Assembly: GCF_949987515.2 (NCBI RefSeq) | Contig: NC_082702.1 | Coordinates: 54,219,600 to 54,283,599, forward strand | Length of the DNA: 64,000 nucleotides | Reading direction: 5' to 3' | From: Delphinus delphis | Taxonomy: Eukaryota > Chordata > Mammalia > Artiodactyla > Delphinidae | In this document: positions 11,978 through 22,880 of the stretch, piece by piece | Layout: each line of letters starts with the position of its first letter | Position numbering within the stretch: position 1 is the first letter of the stretch | Made by a program: the position numbers and the translations under genes | The notes under the pieces: generated by a model | The model's database searches: none | Told to the model about the DNA's origin: nothing | Seen by the model: only the letters and a program-made list of their open reading frames with translations

Positions 11978-12032
11978 TATTCATCCATCCGTCCATCTAC
12001 CCATCCATTCATTCACTCATTCATTCAATGCC
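11978..12032. repeat. (CCAT)n / (CATT)n simple repeat
   Basis: Imperfect tetranucleotide run: catccatccgtccatctacc followed by catccattcattcactcatt. Confidence 0.85.
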
Positions 12033-12270
12033 AGCCACCTACCAGATGCTGTTCTAGGCACTAGAGTATGAAGGGGAGCAACAAAGTGTAGGGTTTACTT
12101 TCTAGCTGGGGAGTCAATATAACATAAAACATAAACTGATACTTAATTCAGAAAATGATAAGTGCTATGAGGAAATTAATATGGAGTAATGAGAGTATAA
12201 CTGGCAGAGGAGAGTGTGATATTTCACAGGGCGATCAGAGAAAGCCTCTTGGAAGTGAGGTTTGGGCTGA
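12033..12270 (+). repeat. Ancient interspersed repeat (family not named)
   Basis: ccagatgctgttctaggcac, taagtgctatgaggaaatta and cttggaagtgaggtttggg follow the order seen in other copies of the old family. Confidence 0.5.
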
Positions 12271-12339
12271 AACATGAATAATGAGATAGATGCACTTATA
12301 CGCCCAAAATAGCACTTGGTACATCCATGCAGAGAGAGG

Positions 12340-12450
12340 TCTGTGTGGCTCCTTCCCTCTTAAGAGGCTATGAACTCCACGAAGACAAGACTGTTGTCTT
12401 AGTAGCCCCAGAATCTTGGCATCCTCAGCACCTAGCGCCAAATCTGCAGG
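12340..12450 (+). repeat. L2 LINE 3' fragment
   Basis: gctatgaactccacgaagac followed by cctcagcacctagcgcc resembles the L2 'TGAGGGCAGGGACTG...CCTAGCACAG' region. Confidence 0.5.
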
Positions 12451-12899
12451 CAGCGAGTAGCCACAGATGAGTGCTCAACTCGCTTGATTTAATGTAACTC
12501 AAAGCTGCGTTTCCAGCTATACCAGTTATTCATCTGTTGGCCACGCCACTGATTTTTTTTTAATCAAATAAGAAAAAGGGCTGTTGTGCCTTATTTCTCT
12601 GGGTTCAAGGCATTCTGAAAACACGCTTGGAAATCCATTTAGGAAATGCAATATAAATGCCAAATAACATCTTAGGATTGGTGCCATTTCTACAAATCAG
12701 TGACATCTGGGTTAACTCATGTTTTATGCTGTGCCTCCCAGTCTTTGCTCAACGAAATCTGACTTCTACTTCCTGGGTAGTTAAGTCTGGGAAGAAACAA
12801 TGGTGAGGGGGAGAGGCTGTGAGGGCTTCTCCTTCCATGGTCTCAGAGAACACACCAGCCATCTGCATCAGTAACGCCCCCTTTCACAGTCCTCACAGG
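12451..12899. other. Intronic sequence, nothing recognised
   Basis: About 450 bp without an assignable feature. Confidence 0.4.
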
Positions 12900-13050
12900 G
12901 CTGTCCTTGCTTGGATGATGTATGTCTCTGCTGCTTTAGCGTCATCATGGCCAAGCCTGCCTTGTCTGAAATATCCAGTGTCAGTCTGCATCTGGCACAT
13001 AGTAGGTACTCAGGAAAGACTTATGAAATGAAGAAATGCATGAAGACACA
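12900..13050 (+). repeat. L2 LINE 3' end fragment
   Basis: ctggcacatagtaggtactc at about 12991 is the typical L2 terminus; the preceding 90 bp is more diverged. Confidence 0.55.
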
Positions 13051-13129
13051 ACAACAACGGGGAATGGAACGGACATTTCTGGTCCGGAAAAGCCTTGGCT
13101 TCAAGTTCAGGGGCAACTGTTATAACCTA

Positions 13130-13477
13130 CATAGTCCCTGCAACTCACAGAGCCTAGAGTCTAGTGGGACAGGAGAACTTCAGTCATATGAGGGCACAGA
13201 TAAATGTGGAATTATGAACCGTGATAAAAGCTAAGAAGGAAAGACATACGGTGTCTAACTGGGAGCCTTGACACAGGGGGATCTGGGAAGCTTGAGAACC
13301 TGGAGAAGTGATTTTGGAAACTTGATCCAAAAGACTGAAGTAGATGAAGGAGGAAGAAGGATGTGTAGCTGGAGGGAACATGAGGCACAGAGAACCCTGC
13401 ATGGGGCAGCAGGAGCTGATGGGAAGAGGCCAATGGTGTGAGACAAGCTGGAGAAGCAGGCCATGGCTGGTTTCTCT
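13130..13477 (+). repeat. Ancient interspersed repeat (family not named)
   Basis: gtccctgcaactcacagagcc, ctagagtctagtgggacag and ataaaagctaagaaggaaag, then agggaacatgaggcacagag, follow the old family order. Confidence 0.45.
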
Positions 13478-14240
13478 TCTTTTTCTTTTTTTTTCCTTTT
13501 CTTTTTTTATTGAAGTATAGTTGATTTACAGTGTTTCAGGTGTACAGCAAAATGACTCAGTTGTGTGTGTGTATGTGTGTGTATTCTTTTTCAGATTATT
13601 CTCCCTTACAGGTTATTATAAGATATTGAGTAGAGTTCCCTGTGCTATACAGTAGGTCCTTTTTGTTTATCTATTTTATATATAGTAGTGTGTATCTGTT
13701 AATCCCAAATCCCTAATTTATCCCTCCCTCTCTTTCCTCTTTGGTGACCATAAATTTGTTTTCTTTGTCTGTGAGTCTGTTTCTGTTTTGTAAATAAGTA
13801 CATTTGTATCATTTTTTTAAATTCCACATATAAGTGATATATGAAATTTGTCTTTCTCTTTCTGACTTACTTAGTATGATAATCTCTAAGTCCATCCATG
13901 TTGTTGCAAATGGCATTATTTCATTCTTTTTTATGGCTGAGTAATATTCCATTGTATATATGTACCATATCTTCTTTATCCATTCCTCTGTCAGTGGACA
14001 CTTAGGTTGCTTCCATGTCTTGGCTATTGTAAATAGCGCTGCTATGAACCTTGGGGTGCACGTATCTTTTCAAACTAGAGTTTTTGTCTTTTTCGGATAT
14101 ATGCCCAGGAGTTGGATTCCTGGATCATATAGTAACTCTATTTTTAGTTTTTTTGAGGAACCTCCAGACTGTTCTGCATAGTGGCTGCACCAATATACAT
14201 TCGCACCAACAGTATAAGAGGGTTCCCTTCTCTTCACACA
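13478..14240 (-). mobile_element. L1 LINE 3' end, cetartiodactyl-type
   Basis: It opens with an A-tail complement (T-rich, 13478-13518), then tattgaagtatagttgattt, gtgctatacagtaggtcctt, catccatgttgttgcaaatg, tggctgagtaatattccatt and ttggattcctggatcatata. This is the 3' UTR and ORF2 end of a younger L1, 5'-truncated. Confidence 0.93.
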
Positions 14241-14279
14241 TGGCTGGATTCTTTTAAGCTTTGTTAGAAGTCTTCATCT

Positions 14280-14540
14280 ATATCCTCAGAGCATAGGAAA
14301 GCTTCCAAAGGTTTTGTATGGGGAGATGATGTGAGCAGAGTTGATTCTGGAATCATCGACCGGGCTGCTGTCTGGAAAGTGGGTTGGAGGAGCCGGGAGT
14401 GGCATGAGAAGATTGGCTGGAGCAGGTGTCCAGGTAGGAAGTAATGATCACTTAACCTAGTGATGAGAGTGCAGGGTGGGGAGAAGTCGGCCGATTGAGA
14501 AGATAAACCTGGCAGGACTTGGTGGCGGTTTACTTTAGAT
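14280..14540 (+). repeat. Ancient interspersed repeat (family not named)
   Basis: gaggagccgggagtggcatg and agtgatgagagtgcagggtg, near caggtgtccaggtaggaagt, match the 'balanced duplicate' block of the same old family. Confidence 0.5.
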
Positions 14541-14763
14541 CAGTGGTTCTAAACCAGGGACAACTTGGGGCTGTCCCACAGTGTCTGGAGACTTTTGGTG
14601 GTTGCAGCAGGTGGGGAGTGAAGCACAGAGGTTGGGGGAAGGGTGTGCCATCGGCATCTGATAGGTGGACACCGGCGATGCTGCTAACGATCTCGCAGCG
14701 CACAGGACAGCGCCCTCCGCAGCCTGGCTCCACTGCCAATAGTGTTGAGGTTGAGAAAGCCTG
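14541..14763 (+). repeat. MER20-type hAT-Charlie element
   Basis: cagtggttctaaaccaggga, cacagtgtctggagactttt, gcgcacaggacagcgccctc and the end ggttgagaaagcctg. It is near full length (223 bp) and is set inside an older repeat, whose pattern resumes at about 14790. Confidence 0.85.
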
Positions 14764-16029
14764 CGTGAGATGTAGGACACCGTGTCAAAGAGGACCCTCA
14801 GGTCTTGTCGAGCTAACAGGGCAGAAGGTCATGCCATTCTCTGAGAACTAGAGACCCTGGAGACCCAGCTCTTTCATAGAGGGAGTGTGGGGTGAGTGAG
14901 ACCATGAATGGGTTTTTGAGACATTTTGGAGGCCTCAGAAGTGTGGAGCCATCCAAGCGTGGAGATGGCTTATTTTCTTTCCACGTGTTCACCAGTCCTA
15001 GGAAAGCAGCCTTCTCTACCCTGTTGGTGCCATTTCCAGCCACCCCTACTCTGGATTCTCACCTCCCCAAGCCCTACCATTCAAAATCCCATTCACTCCT
15101 TCCTTCTGCCTTGAAGAGAAGCCTCCGGCCCTCTCATTCTACGGGTTTTACTACCATCTCTGTAACAAAATAGAGAAGGGTAACAAACGCTTCAATACAT
15201 TTTCATTTGAGGATTTTATTTGCCTCCTCGTGTGTCATTTTCTTCTTAGGAAAACTAAGGAAGAAGTGTGATTTTTCCTCCTGTCTGCATAATTTCCTTT
15301 CCCATCTGGCTAAGTGCTTGTCAGCAACCAGCAGATCAAGAACCACTCTGAGAGCTTGGAGGGGCAGAAAGAGGCCGAGTGAGCCAGTGAAAGCTAAGCT
15401 TAACCTCTGTTCACAGGTCATTAACTGCTCTCTCTAAGCTCTCGGGACGTTGCCTTGGCAGGAAGGACGCAGACACGCTGTGATGGAGTCCTCGGGTCTC
15501 ACCTGTGAGAGCCTGTGGGTGCACCTGAAAGTCAGTCCCCAGGAACAGCCCCCCCTCTCTGGCTTGTCCATCCCTGCTTCACCCCATCTCTCTTCCTTCC
15601 TCTGTGCTGAGCACCTATTTGAAAATAGGCACAAAAAAAAAAAAAAAAGGAATTTCAGACAAAAGTACTAAGTCAGCATGTTGAGTGGATTAAGTTGTGT
15701 GCAAGCTGAACAGCCGCACGGTGGGGAGCACAGGAGAAGGATGTGAACCCCCAGGCAGCCCTCCCCCCATGGCAGCTGCCATACGTTCTGCCAGCTTGCG
15801 CCCCCGTGTGTCCCACTCTGGGGTCCCCAGTCTGGCTGGGGATAATATCCCAGCGTGGAGCACCACCCCTTCCACGGCGCGGTGACCACATCACACTTAC
15901 CCACACTCGAAAACAAAACCAAAAACCTCTGCACAGCATGAGAAATCCAGTTAATAAAACCGCTACCACACTGAATTTGCAGTAAGAAAAAGGCAAAGCA
16001 AAACCCATCAACTAAAGAAAGAGGCATTC
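14764..16029. other. Intronic sequence with an A16 run
   Basis: About 14790-14960 continues the old unnamed repeat. An A run lies at about 15633-15648, just after the short inverted repeat cctatttgaaaatagg. Nothing else was recognised. Confidence 0.45.
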
Positions 16030-16790
16030 TCCATAATCCTTTAGAGGAAAAGTCGAAGGGGGACTATAAAGGCTTGTTCCTGTAATCAAAGCATTTGTAA
16101 CTGTTGGTGGCACCAAGGGGAAAGAGAGGGGCCCCAAGAGGGGAAACCATAAGGTTGGTTTTAACTCTGTGTGTCTGTCTTCCCTCCTGGCTTGCTGATA
16201 TGATCAGTGTTGTTTGTACCGAAAGGAGATTTATCTGACCAAGCAGAAAATACACATTAGCACCAGCTGCTTTGGGTTGGATGCACTCTTACCTTCTAGA
16301 GAATAGATCACAGCTTGTTGTTCTGACTCTGTGGGATTCGCAACTTGAGAGCACAGAACATGCTTCCGGGAAACGCATTCTGCCGAGTGGCCGAGCACAC
16401 TGGGGCTCCAATATTGTTAAAGCCCCAAGTGTTTGACCGAGACACAAGAACACCTGTCACATCTCTTGGTCAGCTGTCTAGCAGGAGCTTCAAGCCAGGA
16501 AGAACTAGAAACGTCAAATCCCCTAAAGAAGCCTCTTTCATCAAGGGGGGTGGGGATGGAAGTTGTCAGCGCTCTTGGCAAAGCCTTCGAGCATCTGCTT
16601 TGATGACTTATTTGTCATGTGAGGAGTGATGTAGTTTTACAGTAAAGTGCGATAGTGAGCCGTCAGTGACATTTGGTGATTGAACACTGCCGACAGCAGT
16701 GTCTTAATGACACGTGATTGACTGAAAGGAGGTCAATTGCCAAGCAGTTAATCAGACAGCACATTCTGCCCTTAATGGAGGAGTTGGCCC
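16030..16790. promoter_or_regulatory. Repeat-free block, candidate conserved non-coding element
   Basis: No recognisable repeat over about 760 bp, with retained CpGs in otherwise AT-rich sequence and clustered factor-like words (atgacacgtgattgac at 16708, taatcagacag, gatgacttatttgtcatgtg at 16601). Inferred from texture only; no conservation data were available. Confidence 0.25.
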
Positions 16791-16904
16791 GTGTATGCAC
16801 ACTGGCTGTGGGAGAAGTTCCTGGGGATTCCAGCTGTGGGTCCGTCAGGAAGGAGGAAAATGTCAATCCTTCTGTGTTTTACTTGTGAAAACGAGGCAGA
16901 AAGT

Positions 16905-17015
16905 TCCACGGAGGTAGAGCCATGTCCACCTTGTTCACCGTTGTATCCTTTGTGGTTGACACATAGTGGGCATTCAATAAACATCCCATAAATAAGTGAA
17001 ATAGTGAATGAGCTG
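16905..17015 (+). repeat. L2 LINE 3' end fragment
   Basis: ccttgttcaccgttgtatcc, then tgacacatagtgggcattca and ataaacatcc, form the usual L2 terminus. Confidence 0.75.
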
Positions 17016-17099
17016 GAAGCCACCATGCTTAGCCTGTTTCATTTCCAGGATTCTCCATTTCTGCTGATGGTAAACCCAACTCCCAAGTTAGAAATCTCT

Positions 17100-17760
17100 G
17101 AGTTGCCTTAAATTTCTCCCTCTCCCTGTCCTACCAGGTCCTGTGTATTCAACCTTCTACTCCAGGAAAACATCTCTGATATGGCCCTTTGTCCCTCCCA
17201 CTCGCTGGTAAATGCTCCCACCTCCAATCTATGCTTCATGGCCGCCCGTTACTCCTTTCAACATGAATTCCATCATGTTACAAGCTTGCTTTAAACCGAT
17301 CAAACAAACAACTGGTTTTCGACCATGAGATATGCTACCGTATCCTTGCAGCCTGCCTTCTTACTACATTCCAGCCTCCTTCTCATTTCAGTGCACACAC
17401 CTGGTGCTTCACTGTGTGCTGCTTCTCACCTTTCCACATACCTGCCTTGCATCTTCATGTTTCCGAGTCTTTGCTCATATATTCATTCAGCCTGGACTTC
17501 CATCCTTCTCTTCTCTACCTGGCAAAATACCCTCATTCTTTTAGACATGTCATCTGGGGAGCCTTTTCTGATCCCTCTGCTCCCTTGGTGAAATCATATC
17601 AGCTGCCTTTCTGTTCTTCCATTTATCATCACTTTGCGGTGTCATCAGTTTGTGTACCCATCTCACCTCCTGGCCTATGGGGGCATCAAGTCAGGCGACC
17701 GTAACATCTTCATCAGTGATGAATATGGTTCCTGGCACATAATTACTTAATGTTAGTCAA
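17100..17760 (+). repeat. L2 LINE fragment (about 660 bp)
   Basis: Long L2 3' region: gccttaaatttctccctctc, aacatgaattccatcatgtt, cattccagcctccttctcat, gagtctttgctcatatattc, gggagccttttctgatccct and tggttcctggcacataatta. No coding capacity. Confidence 0.8.
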
Positions 17761-17769
17761 CAAAAACCA

Positions 17770-17832
17770 ATGGATAGGTGGATGGATGGGTGGATGAATG
17801 GGTAGATAGATGGGTGAGTTTATAGATGGGCA
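17770..17832. repeat. (GGAT)n/(GATG)n simple repeat
   Basis: Imperfect tetranucleotide run of about 60 bp: gtggatggatgggtggatga followed by atgggtagatagatgggtga. Confidence 0.8.
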
Positions 17833-18799
17833 GGTTAAATGTATAACAGAATGAATGGAAGAAGTTTTTGGGTAGCTAATAAATTGATTAATTCCAGGAG
17901 AATACTAGAAAAGTAATTTGACAACTCCACCACCCTCATCTATGGGATAAATGATATGACACCATTCAAGGAGAGCTGAGTGTCCTCTTGGTCTATTTGT
18001 CATTTGAACTGGGAGTTCTGAGGTTCTGGGTACACAGTGATCTAGAAGGGACCCATGGGACCTGGCTGGGCCCATTTCCTTGGTCCTGGGGACTCTGTAC
18101 CATGGAGGAGGGCACAGTTGCCTATGTCTAAAGGCATTATCTCACCAGGAAATGTTGAAGTCATGTGGTCAAGGAAATGTCAATGTGTTAGCCGATCCAG
18201 CGACTACTGGAACTCTCAGTTACTGCGAAGAGTGCGCTAATTGCTTGGTGCTCACATGATAAATCCTTCCTCAAGACATCATCCTGGCACAGCCCTCAGT
18301 CTCCTAGTCAGGCATTAACTAATAGGGGAGATGCAAAATGTTGATACTGCAGAGTATAGAGACAGAAGAGATTCACACTGAAAGTGCAAATTACTTTCTT
18401 TGCAATGGTGGAAAGTCACATTACTCTAAGATGCTGCCTAATTATCTGTAATTATGCCCAAAATAGTCAAGCTAGTTTGCTAGCCAGTTGAGGAATCGCA
18501 TCTTAAATGAATTTGTCACTAGAGAAAGAATGTGGGAACGTGGCAAAAGAGATTTACTATATTTAGGGGAAAGATGGGGGCAGATCACATCCCAGTTTCT
18601 TCTCTAAAAGCCCGTGATTGTGTGTAAACATTTTTGCTGAGGGAGCATTTATTACAGCTACTCCATTTAGTATTTTACAATATTCAGAGGAAACTCTGAT
18701 GTGAGCTCCAGGCTGTCCTGATAGTCAAATAGTTAAATTATCTGTGAGTGAGATCTATTATCTAAATTCATAAAGTAAACTGTTTTTATATTTAAGACT
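17833..18799. other. Intronic sequence, nothing recognised
   Basis: About 970 bp of AT-rich intron without repeat, RNA or exon signal. Confidence 0.45.
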
Positions 18800-19275
18800 T
18801 TTTTCCTAAATCTTAAGATTTTTTGAAATAAAGAAATGCAGTTCCATTGTAGAAAACTCAGGAAATATAAAAGTTATAAAAATAACATTTATAATCCCAT
18901 CAACCAGAGAAAACTACTGCTATTAATAACTGGGTGAGTTTCTTGTTAGTTCCTTACTATGCATAGTTTAATAACATAGGAATTTTAATATATGCATCAT
19001 TGTCCAGTCACATTATCTCACTTAACTTTTATGAGCATTCTCACCTAATCAGTAGGCATTAAAGCGTAGACGTTTAATGTCAAAATAATATCTGCGGTTT
19101 TGATGTACCATCATTTACTTAACCACCAGTTTGTTTTAGACATTTTTTTTTTTGCTATTATAAATAATTCTGCAATGGACACCTTGTACAGACATCTTTG
19201 CCTGTGTCTCTGCCTGATTTCTTAATAAATGCCTAAGGGTGGGATGACTGGGTCAAAGGGTGTGATCATTTTAGG
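18800..19275 (-). mobile_element. L1M/HAL1-type LINE fragment (old)
   Basis: Reverse strand: gaaaactactgctattaata, ttttttgctattataaataa, tctgcaatggacaccttgta and gggatgactgggtcaaaggg. Strongly diverged. Confidence 0.7.
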
Positions 19276-19941
19276 AGGTTATAGATTCAGATCTCAGTGC
19301 AGTAGTGCCACTCCTGTTTGAGTCTTCCTTCCCAAATTTTCTAAACCTGGATGTAGGAACAGTAGGTGAAAGTCTGGCTGGGAGAAGAAAGGAAGCTGTG
19401 AACACTGGAAAAAACCAAAAAAACAAGGAGAGCCAAAAAGCTGAACTCAGCCTGAAAATCATGGGATCCCTGGAGACCGGAAGAGTTAGTGGCAGGGGAC
19501 AGCAAGCCAAACAAAAATGAGACTGAAGAAGAGATAAGGAAAAACAATTTAATGTAGGTATTGGAGGGGGCATTAAATGGTGACGGAGGCAGGGATAAGA
19601 AGGCGATGGGAAAATGGAGAAGAAAATGTCAGACTAGCTCTGATAGAAGGGTACACCACTTCCTAAGAACGTCCATGTCCCAGGAAGGCAGGGCGCTGCA
19701 GACCCGGGGCCACTGGGTGCAAGGACCAGTCGACAGGTACTAGGTGCAGCCCCTCATGGCCATCGTACAATCAGACAGTGCTCCTCTGACACTTTGCCAG
19801 CCCGAACAGCCAGGCGGCTTGAAGGAGGGGAGGTCATTCACTGTAGCACAGTGACTAGTTCACCCACAGTGTGCGAGGACACCATGGTGTGTACAGTGGG
19901 AACTCAAGCCCAGAAGCAGAACCATGTGTATCTTAGAAGCT
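19276..19941. other. Intronic sequence, nothing recognised
   Basis: About 660 bp of purine-rich intron. Open frames of 60-100 codons on both strands match no known protein. Confidence 0.4.
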
Positions 19942-20106
19942 TGTCATTCAAAGTGCAGTCCATGGACCAGCCGGATGGAAAACACCTGGAGGTTTGGTAG
20001 AAATTCATCATCCCAGACCCTGCCTGGCCCAGACCTACTGAATCACAATCTGCATTTTGACAGGATCCTCCAGGTGATTCATGCCCACATCAAAATTTGA
20101 GAAGCC
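19942..20106 (+). repeat. MER5A-type hAT-Charlie element
   Basis: aaagtgcagtccatggacca at the start, cagacctactgaatcacaat in the middle, then ctccaggtgattcatgccca and the end tttgagaagcc. Confidence 0.85.
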
Positions 20107-21034
20107 CTTAGAAGACACCTTTCCATATGGATTTCAAACTTTGCTGGTGCTTAGATTTAAAAGTGCTGGTCTCCCTGATTCCACATTCATTGGAAAAGCC
20201 AAAGATTTACGTGAGTACTCATAGTTAGCTGAATCACGCGCGCTTTTAGAAGAGCGATTTCCAGATGTAGGGCGCTTAGCATAGGTGGAGAAAACCCGTC
20301 GATAAGCCCAAGGCTGCTTGAAACCTTTGTGACGTTTTGAGAACAGCAATCTGCTTTGGGGATACTTTCCAAAGTCCATCAGAACAGGTGTTCCTATCAC
20401 AGGTTTTAAGCAGAATACATCAGGTTGGCTAACATTGCATGTCCTCTCAGCTCCCAACCCCAGAAAGTAAAATATTTGCCATTCCAAGCACTTTACATAA
20501 AATACCCATGCAAGGATATTCTGCTCTGTTTATATCATCTTTTTACGTTTCTTCAATGAAAAATAATTTTGGAACCATGGGCTTACCGGAGGCAGGCAAA
20601 GCTAAGGCCTGGAAAAGCAAGATTAGTACCTGGAATGTTTTAACTGTTTTCTCTACCATCCTAAGTAATTCAACCTGTGGACAATATTAATTTTAAATGT
20701 AATTACAAAGAGAGTTAATGGAAAAATTATATAGGCACAGTACAGAATTTCAGGTTTTCATTTTCTTTCTGCCTGCAGCACTGTTCAGAGTTAACCATTA
20801 CGAGGGGCTTGGAGACAGTTTGGGTCTGGCATCAAGTCAGATAAATTATAATTTTTAATTATTGTTATTATGGTAAAGACTTCATAGGCTATAAAGTAAG
20901 CCAGCCCTCAAGAATCCTTGCTCATGGTTTTAAATGGTAAGGAAAATTCCTCAGAGTTAGCGTAAGGTGGAAAAGAGGAAACAAATACTAGGGAAGAGGT
21001 ACCCTGAGATAAAGAAGCCACCACAGTCATCAGA
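20107..21034. other. Intronic sequence, nothing recognised
   Basis: About 930 bp. A 117-codon reverse frame (20134-20487) has no recognisable domain and no partner exon, so it was not called. Confidence 0.4.
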
Positions 21035-21205
21035 GCCATGAGCAGACATATACTGAGCATCTGCTCTGTGCCAAGCAGGGTGCAAAGTGCTTTACACACG
21101 TCCTCTCTTCCAAATAGAGATAACAAAGTTGAAGCTTGGAGGGGTCAAATAAATTGTCCAGAATCTCAGAGCCGTTGTGAGGGGCACCCCTGCTCCTACA
21201 GGCAC
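21035..21205 (-). repeat. MIR SINE, reverse orientation
   Basis: tactgagcatctgctctgtg, caaagtgctttacacacgtc and gtccagaatctcagagccg match reverse MIR. Confidence 0.75.
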
Positions 21206-21296
21206 ACCAGAATTACAACTCTTTACAGCGCAGCTGTCAGTGAGAGAGAGGTCTCAGAAATAAGCCCAGCTTACGTGGCCAATCTGCCTTATGCCA

Positions 21297-22795
21297 AAGG
21301 AGGCAAGGATATACAACGGGGAAAAGACAGCCTTTTCAGTGGTGGTGCTGGGAAAACTGGACAGCTACAAGCAACAGAATCAAACTGGACTACTTTCTTA
21401 CACCATATACAAAAATAAACTCAAAATGGATTAGAGGCTTAACTGTATGACTTGAAACCATAAAACTCCTAGAAGAAAATATAGGCAGTATGCTCTTGGA
21501 CATCAGTCCTAATATCTTTTTGGAAATGTCTCAGGTAAGGGAAACAAAAACAAAAATAAACAAATGGGACTATATCAAATTAAAATACTTTCTCACAGCA
21601 AAGGAAACTGTTAATAAAACAAAGCAGAAGCCTGATAAAGGATCAATAGCCAACGTGTAAAAAGAACTCATCCAACTCAAAAGAAAAAAGAAAACCAAAC
21701 AGCCCAATTTAAAAATGGACAGAGGACCCCAATCAAGAATATTCCAAAGAAGACATACAAATGACCATCAGACACAGAAAGATGTTCAACATCGCTATCA
21801 TCTGGAAAATGCAAATCAAAACCACAGTGCAGTATCACCTCGCCTTTGTCAGAATGGGTATTATCAAGAAGACAACAAATAAGCGTTGGCAAGCATGTGG
21901 AGAAAAGGGAACTTTGTGCACTGTTGGTGGAATGTAAAGTGGTGCAACCACTATGGAACTAGTATGGAGCCTCCCCCCAAAATTAAAAATAGAAACCACT
22001 ATACAATCGAGCAATTTCATTTCTGGGTATTTTTCTAAAGAAAATAAATACACTAATTCAGAAAGGTTCATGCACCCCTATGTTCATTGCAGCGTTATTT
22101 ACAATAGCCAATATACGGAAACAACCTAAGTGTCCATTGAAAGACGAATGGACAAAGAAGGTATGGCATGTAGATAGATTGATAGATAGATACACACATA
22201 CATACATACGTACATAAATACATACACACGATGGAATATTACTCAGTCATTAAAAAGAATAAAATCTTGCCATTTGTGACAACGCGGATGGACCTGGAGG
22301 ATATTTTGCTACGTGAAATAAGTCAGACCAAGACAAATACCATATGATACTGGGTTGGCCAAAAAAGTTCGTTCGGCTTTTTCTGTAACATGAAAAACCC
22401 GAACGAACTTTTGGGCCAACCCAATATCCCTTAGATGTGCAATCTAAAAAACAAAACAAATGGAAAAACATAACAAAACAAACAGATTCACAGATACAGA
22501 GAACAAATGGGTGTTTGCCAGAGGGGAGAGAGACGGGAGGATGAATGAAGTAGGGAGATTTAGGGAGAGTATGAGGCATAAACTTCCAGTTACAAAATAA
22601 ATGAGTCACAGGGAGGAAATGTGCAACATGGGGAATATAGTCAATAATATTGTAATAGCTTTGTAGGGTGACAGATGGTAACTAGACTTACCTTGATCAT
22701 TTTATAATATATAGAAATATCAAATCACTATGTTGTGCACCTGGAACTAACATAGTGTTGTAGGTCAATTACAGTCCATTCAAAAAGTCATATAG
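21297..22795 (+). mobile_element. L1 LINE 3' portion, split by a mariner MITE
   Basis: It reads as the L1 ORF2 end and 3' UTR: ggcaaggatatacaacgggg, gtgctgggaaaactggacag, acagaaagatgttcaacatc, gaaccactatggaactagta, and the end cactatgttgtgcacctgga. Stops and frameshifts show the ORF2 remnant is dead. The 75-bp mariner MITE interrupts it at 22350-22424. A GATA/CATA simple repeat lies inside at about 22172-22229. Confidence 0.92.
22350..22424. mobile_element. Mariner-type MITE with TA duplication
   Basis: A near-perfect hairpin: ctgggttggccaaaaaagtt at one end and aacttttgggccaacccaa at the other. It is flanked by TA on both sides (22348-22349 and 22425-22426). Removing it restores the L1 sequence catatga-TA-tcccttag. 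It resembles the ruminant/cetacean mariner palindromes, from which I recall the bovine miR-2284/2285 family derives. Confidence 0.88.
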
Positions 22796-22880
22796 ACGTA
22801 ATTGGTTCAGTCAGGATTTGAATCTGCAGCTTAAGTCCTTCATCACCACACTCTCCTCCCTCTCTCAGTTTGAGCATTTC
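22796..22880 (-). repeat. MIR-like fragment, reverse
   Basis: gtcaggatttgaatctgcag followed by taagtccttcatcaccacac resembles the reverse MIR 5' part. Short, so tentative. Confidence 0.45.

Noticed and set aside
15633..15648. A16 run as the tail of a processed pseudogene
   Set aside because: The upstream sequence shows no gene match and no flanking duplication was found.
20134..20487. 117-codon reverse frame in repeat-free DNA
   Set aside because: The composition looks somewhat protein-like, but I recognise no family and see no flanking exon or poly(A) tail of a processed pseudogene.
21297..22795. Active L1 or intact reverse transcriptase
   Set aside because: Only the 3' portion is present, with stops, indels and a MITE insertion.
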